The notes beneath the pieces are model-generated. The model ran no database searches and was not told the DNA's origin. It worked only from the letters and a program-made list of their open reading frames with translations. A stretch of DNA of 64,000 nucleotides from Streptomyces sp. NBC_01775 (lineage in GTDB: Bacteria > Actinomycetota > Actinomycetes > Streptomycetales > Streptomycetaceae): NCBI RefSeq assembly GCF_035917675.1, contig NZ_CP109104.1, positions 2,666,001 through 2,730,000 of the forward strand, given 5' to 3'. A program made the position numbers and the translations under genes. This document shows positions 36,500-44,539 of this stretch, in pieces (positions within the stretch are counted from its first letter, which is position 1; each line of letters opens with the position of its first letter).

Positions 36500-36988
36500 G
36501 TGACGCCTGTGGCTCGCGACTCGAAGAAGACGAACGGCTCCTCGTCCCTGGATGCCGTGTCCCTGGCGATCATCGAACAGCTCCAGGAGGACGGACGGCG
36601 TCCGTACGCCGCGATCGGCAAGGCCGTGGGCCTGTCCGAGGCGGCCGTGCGGCAGCGCGTCCAGAAGCTCCAGGAGCAGGGCGTCATGCAGATCGTCGCG
36701 GTGACCGATCCGCTCACCGTCGGCTTCATGCGCCAGGCGATGCTCGGCGTCACGGTCGAGGGGGACGTCGAGCCGGTCGCCGACGCGCTCGTGGAGATCG
36801 AGGAGGTCGACTACGTCGTGATAGCGGCGGGCTCCTACGACCTGCTGGTCGAGATCGTGTGCCAGGACGACGAACACCTCCTGGAGCTGATCAACAAGCG
36901 CATCCGGTCCCTTCCCGGCGTGCGCTCCACCGAGAGCTTCGTCTACCTCAAGCTGCGCAAGCAGACCTACACATGGGGAACGCGATAA
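36500..36988 (+). CDS. Lrp/AsnC family transcriptional regulator
   Basis: 162 residues from GTG 36500 with GGAGGAGG about 12 bases upstream; GTG 36509 is an alternative. N-terminal helix-turn-helix (about 15-65): SLAIIEQLQEDGRRPYAAIGKAVGLSEAAVRQRVQKL. C-terminal RAM/AsnC ligand domain (about 80-155): VDYVVIAAGSYDLLVEIVCQDDEHLLELI. Its own promoter is shared with the aldehyde dehydrogenase, and the downstream aminotransferase starts inside or just past its 3' end. It very probably controls both in response to an amino acid or amine. Confidence 0.92.
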   Translation: MTPVARDSKKTNGSSSLDAVSLAIIEQLQEDGRRPYAAIGKAVGLSEAAVRQRVQKLQEQGVMQIVAVTDPLTVGFMRQAMLGVTVEGDVEPVADALVEIEEVDYVVIAAGSYDLLVEIVCQDDEHLLELINKRIRSLPGVRSTESFVYLKLRKQTYTWGTR

Positions 36989-38379
36989 CAGTGAGCAAGG
37001 ACAGTCACGCCGGCCAGGAAAGCAACGACCTCTCCCGCACCGCGCACGAGCACCTGTGGATGCACTTCACCCGCATGTCCTCGTACGAGAACGCGCCGGT
37101 CCCGACCATCGTCCGCGGCGAGGGCACGTACATCTACGACACCGAGGGCAAGCGCTACCTCGACGGTCTGGCCGGCCTGTTCGTCGTCCAGGCGGGCCAC
37201 GGCCGCGTCGAGCTGGCCGAGGCGGCCAACAAACAGGCCCAGGACCTCGCCTTCTTCCCCATCTGGTCCTACGCCCACCCCAAGGCCATCGAACTGGCCG
37301 AGCGGCTCGCGCAGCACGCGCCCGGCGACCTGAACAAGGTCTTCTTCACCACGGGCGGCGGCGAGGCCGTAGAGACGGCCTGGAAGCTGGCCAAGCAGTA
37401 CCACAAGCTCACCGGCAACCCCGGCAAGTACAAGGTGATCTCACGCGCCGTCGCCTACCACGGCACCCCGCACGGCGCCCTGTCCATCACCGGACTGCCC
37501 GCGCTCAAGGCCCCCTTCGAGCCGCTGGTCCCCGGCGCGCACAAGGTGCCCAACACCAACATCTACCGCGCCCCGGTCCACGGCGACGACCCGGAGGCGT
37601 TCGGCCGCTGGGCCGCCGACCAGATCGAGCAGCAGATCCTCTTCGAGGGCCCGGAGACGGTCGCCGCGGTCTTCCTGGAGCCGGTGCAGAACGCCGGCGG
37701 CTGCTTCCCGCCACCGCCCGGATACTTCCAGCGGGTACGCGAGATCTGCGACCAGTACGACGTCCTGCTCGTCTCGGACGAGGTCATCTGCGCCTTCGGC
37801 CGCCTGGGCACGATGTTCGCCTGCGACAAGTTCGGCTACATCCCCGACATCATCACCTGCGCCAAGGGGATGACGTCCGGATACTCGCCGATAGGCGCCG
37901 CGATCATCTCCGACCGGCTGGCCGAGCCCTTCTGGAAGGCCGACAACACCTTCCTGCACGGCTACACCTTCGGCGGCCACCCGGTCTCGGCTGCCGTCGC
38001 GCTCGCCAACCTCGACATCTTCGAGCGCGAGGGCCTCAACCAGCACGTGCTGGACAACGAGGCCAACTTCCACACCACGCTGCGGAAGCTGCACGACCTG
38101 CCGATCGTCGGCGACGTCCGCGGCAACGGCTTCTTCTACGGCATCGAACTGGTCAAGGACAAGGCGACCAAGGAGACCTTCTCCGACGAGGAGTCCGAGC
38201 GCGTCCTGTACGGCTTCTTGTCCAAGGCGCTGTTCGAGGCGGGCCTGTACTGCCGCGCCGATGACAGGGGCGACCCGGTCATCCAGCTCGCGCCCCCGCT
38301 GATCTCCGGCCAGGAGGTCTTCGACGAGGCCGAGCAGATCCTGCGCTCGGTGCTCACCGAGGCGTGGACCAAGCTGTAG
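36973..38379 (+). CDS. Class III aminotransferase, polyamine/putrescine-type
   Basis: 468 residues from ATG 36973 (16-bp overlap with the regulator gene); GTG 36991 with GGGGA upstream is an alternative start and would remove the overlap. PLP lysine in ITCAKGMTSGYSPIG, plus FFTTGGGEAVETAWKLAKQY and LLVSDEVICAFGRLG. The sequence is of the omega-amino acid or putrescine:pyruvate type. Between its regulator and the divergent aldehyde dehydrogenase, the natural role is transamination of putrescine, cadaverine or spermidine to an aminoaldehyde. A 16-bp-stem terminator follows. Confidence 0.9.
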   Translation: MGNAITVSKDSHAGQESNDLSRTAHEHLWMHFTRMSSYENAPVPTIVRGEGTYIYDTEGKRYLDGLAGLFVVQAGHGRVELAEAANKQAQDLAFFPIWSYAHPKAIELAERLAQHAPGDLNKVFFTTGGGEAVETAWKLAKQYHKLTGNPGKYKVISRAVAYHGTPHGALSITGLPALKAPFEPLVPGAHKVPNTNIYRAPVHGDDPEAFGRWAADQIEQQILFEGPETVAAVFLEPVQNAGGCFPPPPGYFQRVREICDQYDVLLVSDEVICAFGRLGTMFACDKFGYIPDIITCAKGMTSGYSPIGAAIISDRLAEPFWKADNTFLHGYTFGGHPVSAAVALANLDIFEREGLNQHVLDNEANFHTTLRKLHDLPIVGDVRGNGFFYGIELVKDKATKETFSDEESERVLYGFLSKALFEAGLYCRADDRGDPVIQLAPPLISGQEVFDEAEQILRSVLTEAWTKL

Positions 38380-38466
38380 CCCGGACAGCGCCGCGGGCCC
38401 GGACCGAGCTGTAGGCCCGGACCGGCTCCAGCCGGGCGGCAGGGCTCCCCCGCGCGCGGTCTCCCA

Positions 38467-38505
38467 AGGCGGGGGCATCGGTTCCAGTGACCGATGCCCC
38501 CGCCT
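38467..38505 (+). terminator. Strong terminator after the aminotransferase
   Basis: 16-bp perfect stem (38467-38482 with 38490-38505), 7-nt loop, followed by CTCGTTTC. Separates the Lrp unit from the ABC ATPase gene. Confidence 0.9.
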
Positions 38506-38558
38506 CTCGTTTCACCCTCCAGAGGGAACACGGCGCACAGTTGAGTGGAGGTGCCCCC

Positions 38559-39335
38559 ATGGCCTCGCCGGACAACGACGTGCTCTGGGCACGCGGACTG
38601 CATTACGCCTACGACGGGTCACCCGCGCTCCAGGGCGTCTCGCTCGGCATCCGGGAGGGCGAGATCGTCGCCGTCACCGGTCCACGCGGCAGCGGCAAAA
38701 CGACACTGCTGCGCTGTCTGTCCGGACAGTCGCTGCCCGGGCAGGGCGAAGTCTGGTTCAACAGCGCCCCGGTGAACGCCCTGAGCCGCCCGGCCCGCGA
38801 GCGGCTGCGGCTCAGCCGGTTCGGCTGGATCGACAGCAGCCCCCGCCTCATCCCCGAGCTGACCGCCTGGGAGAACGCGGCCCTCCCGCTCCTGCTGCAC
38901 GGCTCGGGCCACCGGACGGCGCGCAAGGCGGCCCAGGAGTGGCTTGAGCGGCTGGACGTCGGCGACTGCGCGCGCAAGCGCCCCGTCGCGCTGCGCCAGT
39001 CCCAGCGCCAGCGGGTGGCCGTGGCCCGCGCCCTGATCCACTCCCCCTCCGTGCTGTTCGCCGACGAGCCCACGGCGCCGCTCCACCAGAGCGACCGCGC
39101 CCAGGTGCTGCGTACGCTGAGCGCCGCCGCCCGCTCGCACGGCATCACGGTGGTGCTGGCCACCCACGACCTGGCCCTCACCCAGGCGGCACGGACGGCG
39201 GATGTGACGGGCGCCGCGCTGGCCGACCGCACCGTGGCACTGGCCGACGGGCGCCTCGTCCGCGCCCTCACGCCGGGAGCCGCTCCCCTGCCCGCCGGAC
39301 CGGAAGGCGCGACAGCGTGCTCGCTCTCCGTCTGA
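38559..39335 (+). CDS. ABC transporter ATP-binding protein with degenerate signature motif
   Basis: 258 residues from ATG 38559 with GTGGAGG eight bases before. MacB/LolD-like ATPase: Walker A GPRGSGKTT, Walker B VLFADEPT and H-loop LATHD are intact, but the LSGGQ signature reads LRQSQRQRVAVARA and the D-loop after Walker B reads APLHQSD without the usual Asp. The protein therefore should bind ATP but may hydrolyse it poorly. It overlaps the membrane partner gene by 19 bp, and a STAND ATPase follows. Substrate unknown. Confidence 0.88.
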   Translation: MASPDNDVLWARGLHYAYDGSPALQGVSLGIREGEIVAVTGPRGSGKTTLLRCLSGQSLPGQGEVWFNSAPVNALSRPARERLRLSRFGWIDSSPRLIPELTAWENAALPLLLHGSGHRTARKAAQEWLERLDVGDCARKRPVALRQSQRQRVAVARALIHSPSVLFADEPTAPLHQSDRAQVLRTLSAAARSHGITVVLATHDLALTQAARTADVTGAALADRTVALADGRLVRALTPGAAPLPAGPEGATACSLSV

Positions 39336-40549
39336 CCTTCTCGGCGCCGCCCCTCGCGCTGCTGCTCCGGATGCTGCTGCTGTGTTCCTCGGCGGGAGTG
39401 GGCCTGCTGCTTGTGACGGCCCTCGGTCACGCCCTCGAACACCAGGCGCATCCCGCACCGTCGGTGGCCCGGCTGCTGTGGTGCCTGGTGCCGCTGGCCG
39501 TCACCGCGCAGTTGTCCGCCGCGCTCTCCCGTACGGAGCCGCGGCTGGATGCCCGCACGGGGCTGGCCTCGGCCGGGCTGGGGCCCGGCGGACTGCCGCT
39601 GCTGGCGGCGCTCACGGCCGCGGTGCCGTGTGTGGCGGGCAGCGGTGTCGCCCTGCTGCTGGTGGCCCGCCGCAGCGGCGAGAACGGTCTGACGCTGCCC
39701 GGGGCGCTGGTCGACATCCCCCTGCCGGGCCTGCCGCTCCCGGTGCCCGCGACCCTGACGCTGCTCAGCGCCGTCCCCGTGGTGGCGGCCGGAGCGGCGG
39801 CCTGGGCCGCACGGCCGCGCGGGACCGGGGCGGCGACCGGCGCACCGGATGCCGCATCATCCGACGCGTCCACCAGTGAGGCACCCCAGGAGCGGCTCGA
39901 CGCGCGCGGTGCGCCCGTGCGGACGGGGCTGCTGTGGGGCACGGCGCTGACCGCGTCAGGGCTGCTGCTCGCCGCCTTCTCCGCGAGCAGGCTGCCCGGA
40001 CGCACGCCCTCGTCGCCGGGGAGCACGGAACGTCCCGTCCGGGCCGAGGACCTGGTGGCCTCGCCGCTGCCCGCCGGATGGACGCTGGCGGCGGTCGGCC
40101 TGGTGCTGGCCGGCCCCGGTCTGGTGGCGCTCGGCGGACGCCTGCTGGCCCTCGGACTGCCAGGGCCCGTACGGCTGTTGGCCGGGCGGGCGCTGGTGAG
40201 GGAGGCCCCGTACGTCGGACGGCCACTGGGCGGGCTGGGGGTGACCGCCGCCGCGCTGGTGGCCTTCGCGCGGATCCGGGGCACCGGGGGCGGAGCTGCG
40301 GCGCGTCTCCCGGGTCCGCTGGTGGGGCTGGCGGTCGCGCTGATGGCGTGCTGTGTGGCGGGTACGGTGCTGGCGGCGCTGGCCCGGGCCCGGCACACCC
40401 GGCTGCCCGCCTCGCGGGTGCTGGACCGGCTCGGTGCCCCCCGCAGGGTGCGGCGCCGTGTGACGCTCTCGCGCATGGCGGTCCTGACGGCGGTCTTCGT
40501 GCTGCTGGTCTGGGGCGCCGGCCTGCTGGCCGCGCTGCCGCTCTCCTGA
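39317..40549 (+). CDS. Multi-spanning membrane protein, probable ABC permease
   Basis: 410 residues from GTG 39317. About ten hydrophobic helices, Leu/Ala/Gly-rich, with a central soluble loop (about 155-200) full of Ala/Thr/Ser. No FtsX signature is obvious, but overlap with the ATPase gene and the membrane topology make it the permease partner. Streptomyces has several such poorly characterised pairs. Nothing in the sequence points to a substrate. Confidence 0.75.
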   Translation: MLALRLTFSAPPLALLLRMLLLCSSAGVGLLLVTALGHALEHQAHPAPSVARLLWCLVPLAVTAQLSAALSRTEPRLDARTGLASAGLGPGGLPLLAALTAAVPCVAGSGVALLLVARRSGENGLTLPGALVDIPLPGLPLPVPATLTLLSAVPVVAAGAAAWAARPRGTGAATGAPDAASSDASTSEAPQERLDARGAPVRTGLLWGTALTASGLLLAAFSASRLPGRTPSSPGSTERPVRAEDLVASPLPAGWTLAAVGLVLAGPGLVALGGRLLALGLPGPVRLLAGRALVREAPYVGRPLGGLGVTAAALVAFARIRGTGGGAAARLPGPLVGLAVALMACCVAGTVLAALARARHTRLPASRVLDRLGAPRRVRRRVTLSRMAVLTAVFVLLVWGAGLLAALPLS

Positions 40550-40655
40550 GAGGCCCCGAGGGAGGTCTCCCCACAGTCCCGGCGGTGGCCCCGCCCGCGG
40601 CATACCTAAAGGCGCGCGGTCCCGGGGCGCGGCGTTTTTGCGTATACCTACGTAG

Positions 40656-40673
40656 CCGGTCACCGATGACCGG
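40656..40673. repeat. Inverted repeat before the STAND ATPase gene
   Basis: CCGGTCA (40656-40662) and TGACCGG (40667-40673), 4-nt loop, in an unusually AT-rich stretch. Could be a weak terminator for the permease or an operator for the next gene. Confidence 0.45.
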
Positions 40674-40739
40674 ATACCGCGCGCGCGACCACGCTGGAGC
40701 ACACAACCGGACCGATGTGTGTGCGGAGGCGGAATGGTG

Positions 40740-41744
40740 ATGGCAGGCATCTTCGACCGTGAGGAAGGGCGTGCGCAGCACGGATTCCCTGGACTGATCG
40801 GCCGGGGCTGGGAGTCCGCGAAACTGGACGGCTTGCTGCGGCGGTTCCGGCTGGTGACGGTCGTGGGCATGGGCGGGGTCGGCAAGAGCGCCCTGGCGGC
40901 GGACGCGGCCGAGCGGGTGGGCCGTACGGGCACCACGGTGGTCGCCGTCGACATGGCGGGACTCAGCGGCACCGAGCCCGTCTTCCAGGCCGTCGGCCGC
41001 TCGTCGTCCCAAGCGCTGCTGCTCGTTGACAACTGCGACCGCCTGCCGGCCCCCTCGGCGGCCCTCGGCCGGCTGCTGGAGGCCCGTCCAGGGCTGCGGG
41101 TGCTGGTCACCTCGCGACGCGGGCTCGGCACGAAGGGCGAGGCGGTGCTGCCGCTGGCACCGATGCAGCTCCACGACGCGGTCGCCCTGCTGAAGCTGCG
41201 GGCCCGGCAGCTGGGCGCCCCGCTGGCGGACGACGACGAGGCGCGGGTGACAGCGGGCCGGATCTGTCTTCGGCTGGACTGTCTGCCGCTGGCGCTCGGC
41301 CTGGCAGCGGGCCGGCTGCCCGACCGGGGCCCCCGCGAACTGCTGGTACGGCTCTCGGATCGGGGCGGTCCGCTGGGGCTCTCAGGGGTCGGCAGCGACA
41401 TTCCCGACCGGCACCGCACGCTGCGGCACTGCCACGGGTGGAGCCACGAGCTGTGCATCGCCCAGGAGCGGCTGCTGTGGGCACGGCTGAGCGCCTTCGG
41501 CGGCACCTTCACGCGCACCGCCGCCGAACAGGTGTGTGGGGACGAGCAGTTGTCGCGCTCCGCCATCGCCTCGGCCGTGAACGGGCTGGTGGGCCAGGGA
41601 CTGCTGGAGCACGTCAACGAGCGCCCCGAGCTGCTCAGGATGCCGCGCACCGTCCAGGACTACGGAGCCGAGTGGCTGACCCGGCTGGGCGAGGAGACCC
41701 GGCTGCTGGAGCGGGTCCTGATGTGGTCACGCGGCCTGCTGTGA
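40740..41744 (+). CDS. Stand-alone NB-ARC/STAND-type ATPase
   Basis: 334 residues. GGAGG precedes ATG 40734, GTG 40737 and ATG 40740; I give the last. P-loop GMGGVGKS at residues 43-50, Walker B LLLVDNCD (93-100), VLVTSRRGLG sensor and CLPLAL (GxP-like) motif, then a winged-helix-like part. This is the nucleotide-binding core seen in AfsR- and LuxR-type Streptomyces regulators, but here no DNA-binding domain precedes it and no TPR or other sensor follows. It may act with a separate partner. The 3' end overlaps the convergent thiQ-like gene by 18 bp. Confidence 0.78.
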   Translation: MAGIFDREEGRAQHGFPGLIGRGWESAKLDGLLRRFRLVTVVGMGGVGKSALAADAAERVGRTGTTVVAVDMAGLSGTEPVFQAVGRSSSQALLLVDNCDRLPAPSAALGRLLEARPGLRVLVTSRRGLGTKGEAVLPLAPMQLHDAVALLKLRARQLGAPLADDDEARVTAGRICLRLDCLPLALGLAAGRLPDRGPRELLVRLSDRGGPLGLSGVGSDIPDRHRTLRHCHGWSHELCIAQERLLWARLSAFGGTFTRTAAEQVCGDEQLSRSAIASAVNGLVGQGLLEHVNERPELLRMPRTVQDYGAEWLTRLGEETRLLERVLMWSRGLL

Positions 41745-42770
41745 GCCGCCGAGCGCCACCACCTCGCGCGGGTCGAAGACGACCCCCACCTCTTCGCCCT
41801 CCCGCGGCGCGTCCTGCAGCGTGCATGCGGCCTCCAGCGGCGGCCCGTCATACGGGCGCAGCAGGACCGTGACGGCCGACGCGTCGCCGCCGCGGAACGT
41901 ACGGGCCTCCACCGTGCAGCGCAGCCCCTCCTCCGGGGCGCGCAGCAGCACCCCGCCGGGCCGTACGAGCAGCCGGGTCCCGCCCTGCGGAGTGTCTTGA
42001 GGGACGGCGAGCTTGCCCCAGGCCGTCTCGGCGGAGTCGCCGCGCACCGTCGCCTCCGTGATGTTGTCGAAGCCGAGGAAGCGCGCCACGAACTCCGAGG
42101 CGGGCCGCAGCCACACCTCCAGCGGGCTGCCCGCCTGTGCGATGCGCCCCTCCTCCATGACCACGACCCGGTCGGCGAGCGCGAAGGCTTCCCCGTGGTC
42201 GTGGGTGACGGCCAACGCCGTGGTGCCCAGCCGGTGGAAGAGCGCGCGCAGTTCGACGACCAGCCGCTCGCGCAAGCTGCGGTCCAGCTGCCCCAGCGGC
42301 TCGTCCAGCATCAGCAGCCGGGGGCGCGGCGCCAGGGCACGAGCGAGCGCGACCCGCTGCTGTTCGCCGCCCGACAGCGCCGTCACGGCCCGCCGCCCGG
42401 CCCCGGGCAGCCCGACGAGTTCCAGGAGTTCGGCGACCTGACGGGCCGTCTCCTCCTTGCCCGTACGGTGCATACGCGGCCCGAAGGCGACGTTTCCCGC
42501 CACGTCCCGCTGCGGGAACAGCTGGTGGTCCTGGAACATCAGCCCGACGCCCCGCTTGTGCGGCGGCACCCCGGCCTGGTCCCGGCCCGAGAGCAGCACC
42601 CGGCCGGCGTCGGTCCGCTGGAGCCCGGCGACCACCCGCAGGAGGGTGGATTTTCCGCTGCCGCTCGGCCCGAGGACGCACACGGTCTCGTGCTCGGCCA
42701 CCTGAAGGTCCACGGCGTCCAGCGCCGTCCGCCCGCCGAAGCGTACGGTCACATCCTCCACTCGCAGCAT
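41727..42770 (-). CDS. thiQ: Thiamine ABC transporter ATP-binding protein, ThiQ-like
   Basis: 347 residues from ATG 42770. Walker A GPSGSGKST (34-42), Q-loop FQDHQLFPQRDV, signature [15 protein letters not shown] (132-146), Walker B LLMLDEP, H-loop VTHDHGE, and a C-terminal TOBE-like region (about 240-347). By sequence alone it could equally be an iron or molybdate importer ATPase; the TPP riboswitch and the ThiB-like binding protein in the same operon decide for thiamine. Its start overlaps the permease stop by one base. Confidence 0.86.
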   Translation of the reverse strand: MLRVEDVTVRFGGRTALDAVDLQVAEHETVCVLGPSGSGKSTLLRVVAGLQRTDAGRVLLSGRDQAGVPPHKRGVGLMFQDHQLFPQRDVAGNVAFGPRMHRTGKEETARQVAELLELVGLPGAGRRAVTALSGGEQQRVALARALAPRPRLLMLDEPLGQLDRSLRERLVVELRALFHRLGTTALAVTHDHGEAFALADRVVVMEEGRIAQAGSPLEVWLRPASEFVARFLGFDNITEATVRGDSAETAWGKLAVPQDTPQGGTRLLVRPGGVLLRAPEEGLRCTVEARTFRGGDASAVTVLLRPYDGPPLEAACTLQDAPREGEEVGVVFDPREVVALGGSQQAA

Positions 42771-44539
42771 CACAACTCTCCCTGGCTGTCGGTGCGTACC
42801 CGCTCCAGCGCGAGCAGTACGCCCGCGCACACGAGCATCAAGATGGTGCTCAGGGCCATCGCCTGCCCGTAGTTGGTCTCTCCCGCGCGGCCGAGCATCC
42901 GGGCGATCGCCACCGGCAGGGTCGGCGCGTCGGGCCGCGCGATGAACACGGTGGCGCCGAACTCGCCCAGGGAGACGGCGAACGCGAACCCGGCGGCGAC
43001 CAGCAGCGCGCGCCGCACCATCGGAAAGTCGACCTCCCGCCAGGCCCGCAGCGGCGAGGCGCCCAGCACGGCGGCGGCCTCCCGCAGCCGTACGTCCACG
43101 GCACGCAGCACCGGAAGCATCGTCCGGATGACGAAGGGCACCCCCACCAGGGCCTGGGCCAGCGGCACCAGGATCCAGGACGAGCGCAGGTCGAGGGGAG
43201 GCTCGTCCAGGGCGATGAGGAAGCCGAAGCCGACGGTGACGGCCGAGGTGCCCAGCGGCAGCATCAGCAGCGCGTCGAAGCCGCGCACGAGCCGGCCCGC
43301 ACGCCTGGTCAGCGCCGTGGCAGCCAGCCCGCCCACCACCAGCGCGATGGCCGTCGCCGCCGCGGCACAGGCGAGGGAGTTTCCGAGCGCTTCGATGGGT
43401 GCGACGACGAACGTCGCGCTGTCGGGCTGTGCCCCCAGCGCGCGGAAGAAGGTGAGCCCGTACCCGTCGGGCCCGTCGAAGGCCCGCTCGACCAGCACCG
43501 CGAGGGGGACGACGACCAGCACCGCGATCACCCCCAGCACCGACCACAGCACCGCCCACTGGCCTGCCCCGGCCGGGCGGCGCGCGGTCTGTGCTGCGGG
43601 GACGAGGTGCAGCGCCGTCTCCCGCTTGCGCAGCGACCAGGCGTGCACGGCCAGCAGCGCGGCGACGGCGACGAACTGGGTGAGCGTCAGCACGGCCGCC
43701 GTCGGCAGGTCCAGCAAGGTGGCGGTCTGGCGGTAGATCTCCACCTCCAGCGTCGCGAAGCGGGGCCCGCCCAGCACCTGGATGACGCCGAAGCTGGTGA
43801 AGGTGAACAGGAAGACGATCAGCGCCGCGGCACCCAGCGAGGGGGCCAGCGCGGGCAGGGTGACGCGCCGCCAGGCGGCCAGGCGACCGGCGCCCAGGAC
43901 CCGTGCCGCCTCCTCCTGGCGCGGGTCGAGCTGGGACCAGAAGCCGCCGACGGTGCGCACGACCACCGCGTAGTTGAAGAAGACGTGCGCCAGGAGGATG
44001 GCCCACACGCTGGTGTCCAGCCGCACCCCGAACCACTCGTCGAGCGCTCCCCCGCGCCCGGCGAGCGCCAGGAAGGCCGAGCCCACCACGACGGTCGGCA
44101 GCACGAACGGAACGGTGACCAGGGCCCGCAGCAGCCGCTTGCCGGGAAAGTCCAGCCGGGCGAAGACGTAGGCGGCCGGCAGTGCCAGCGCGAGGGTGAG
44201 CGCCGTGGAGGCCGCCGCCTGCCAGACGGTGAACCACAGCACCTGGAGGACGTCGGGATCGCTGAGCACCTGTCCGATGCGCCCGAAGTGCCACCGCCCA
44301 CCCTCGCGCAGCCCCCGGCTGACGATGGCGATGACCGGATACCCGAAGAAAACGACGAAGAAGACCGCCGGCACTGCCATCAGCCCCAGCCGCGCCCAGG
44401 TGCCGCGCTTCCGCCATCCGGTGCGCGAGCCGCGGCCGGTGCGGGGCCGCCCGGCCGGAGGCGGGGCGGCCGGGAGAGGGAGAGCCGGGTCGGGTGCGTC
44501 GGCTATTTCACGACGAGCGAGGTCCACGTCTTGATCCAC
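42770..44539 (-). CDS. thiP: Thiamine ABC transporter permease, ThiP-like (fused two-domain)
   Basis: 589 residues, about twelve membrane helices in two homologous halves, as in ThiP and FbpB. Two EAA loops are seen: QEEAARVLGAGRLAAWRRVTLPALAP in the first half and REAAAVLGASPLRAWREVDFPMVRR in the second. Start is GTG 44539 or GTG 44527; both lie inside the end of the binding-protein gene (overlap 25-37 bp). About 50 residues longer than E. coli ThiP, due to a Pro-rich N-terminus. Confidence 0.88.
   Translation of the reverse strand: MDQDVDLARREIADAPDPALPLPAAPPPAGRPRTGRGSRTGWRKRGTWARLGLMAVPAVFFVVFFGYPVIAIVSRGLREGGRWHFGRIGQVLSDPDVLQVLWFTVWQAAASTALTLALALPAAYVFARLDFPGKRLLRALVTVPFVLPTVVVGSAFLALAGRGGALDEWFGVRLDTSVWAILLAHVFFNYAVVVRTVGGFWSQLDPRQEEAARVLGAGRLAAWRRVTLPALAPSLGAAALIVFLFTFTSFGVIQVLGGPRFATLEVEIYRQTATLLDLPTAAVLTLTQFVAVAALLAVHAWSLRKRETALHLVPAAQTARRPAGAGQWAVLWSVLGVIAVLVVVPLAVLVERAFDGPDGYGLTFFRALGAQPDSATFVVAPIEALGNSLACAAAATAIALVVGGLAATALTRRAGRLVRGFDALLMLPLGTSAVTVGFGFLIALDEPPLDLRSSWILVPLAQALVGVPFVIRTMLPVLRAVDVRLREAAAVLGASPLRAWREVDFPMVRRALLVAAGFAFAVSLGEFGATVFIARPDAPTLPVAIARMLGRAGETNYGQAMALSTILMLVCAGVLLALERVRTDSQGEL

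Noticed and set aside
40740..41744. Full-length AfsR/SARP or LuxR-type regulator
   Set aside because: Only the nucleotide-binding core is present; no DNA-binding domain can be found upstream in frame or downstream.
41727..44539. Iron (FbpABC-like) transporter
   Set aside because: Domain layout fits, but the ThiB-like motifs and the TPP riboswitch favour thiamine.
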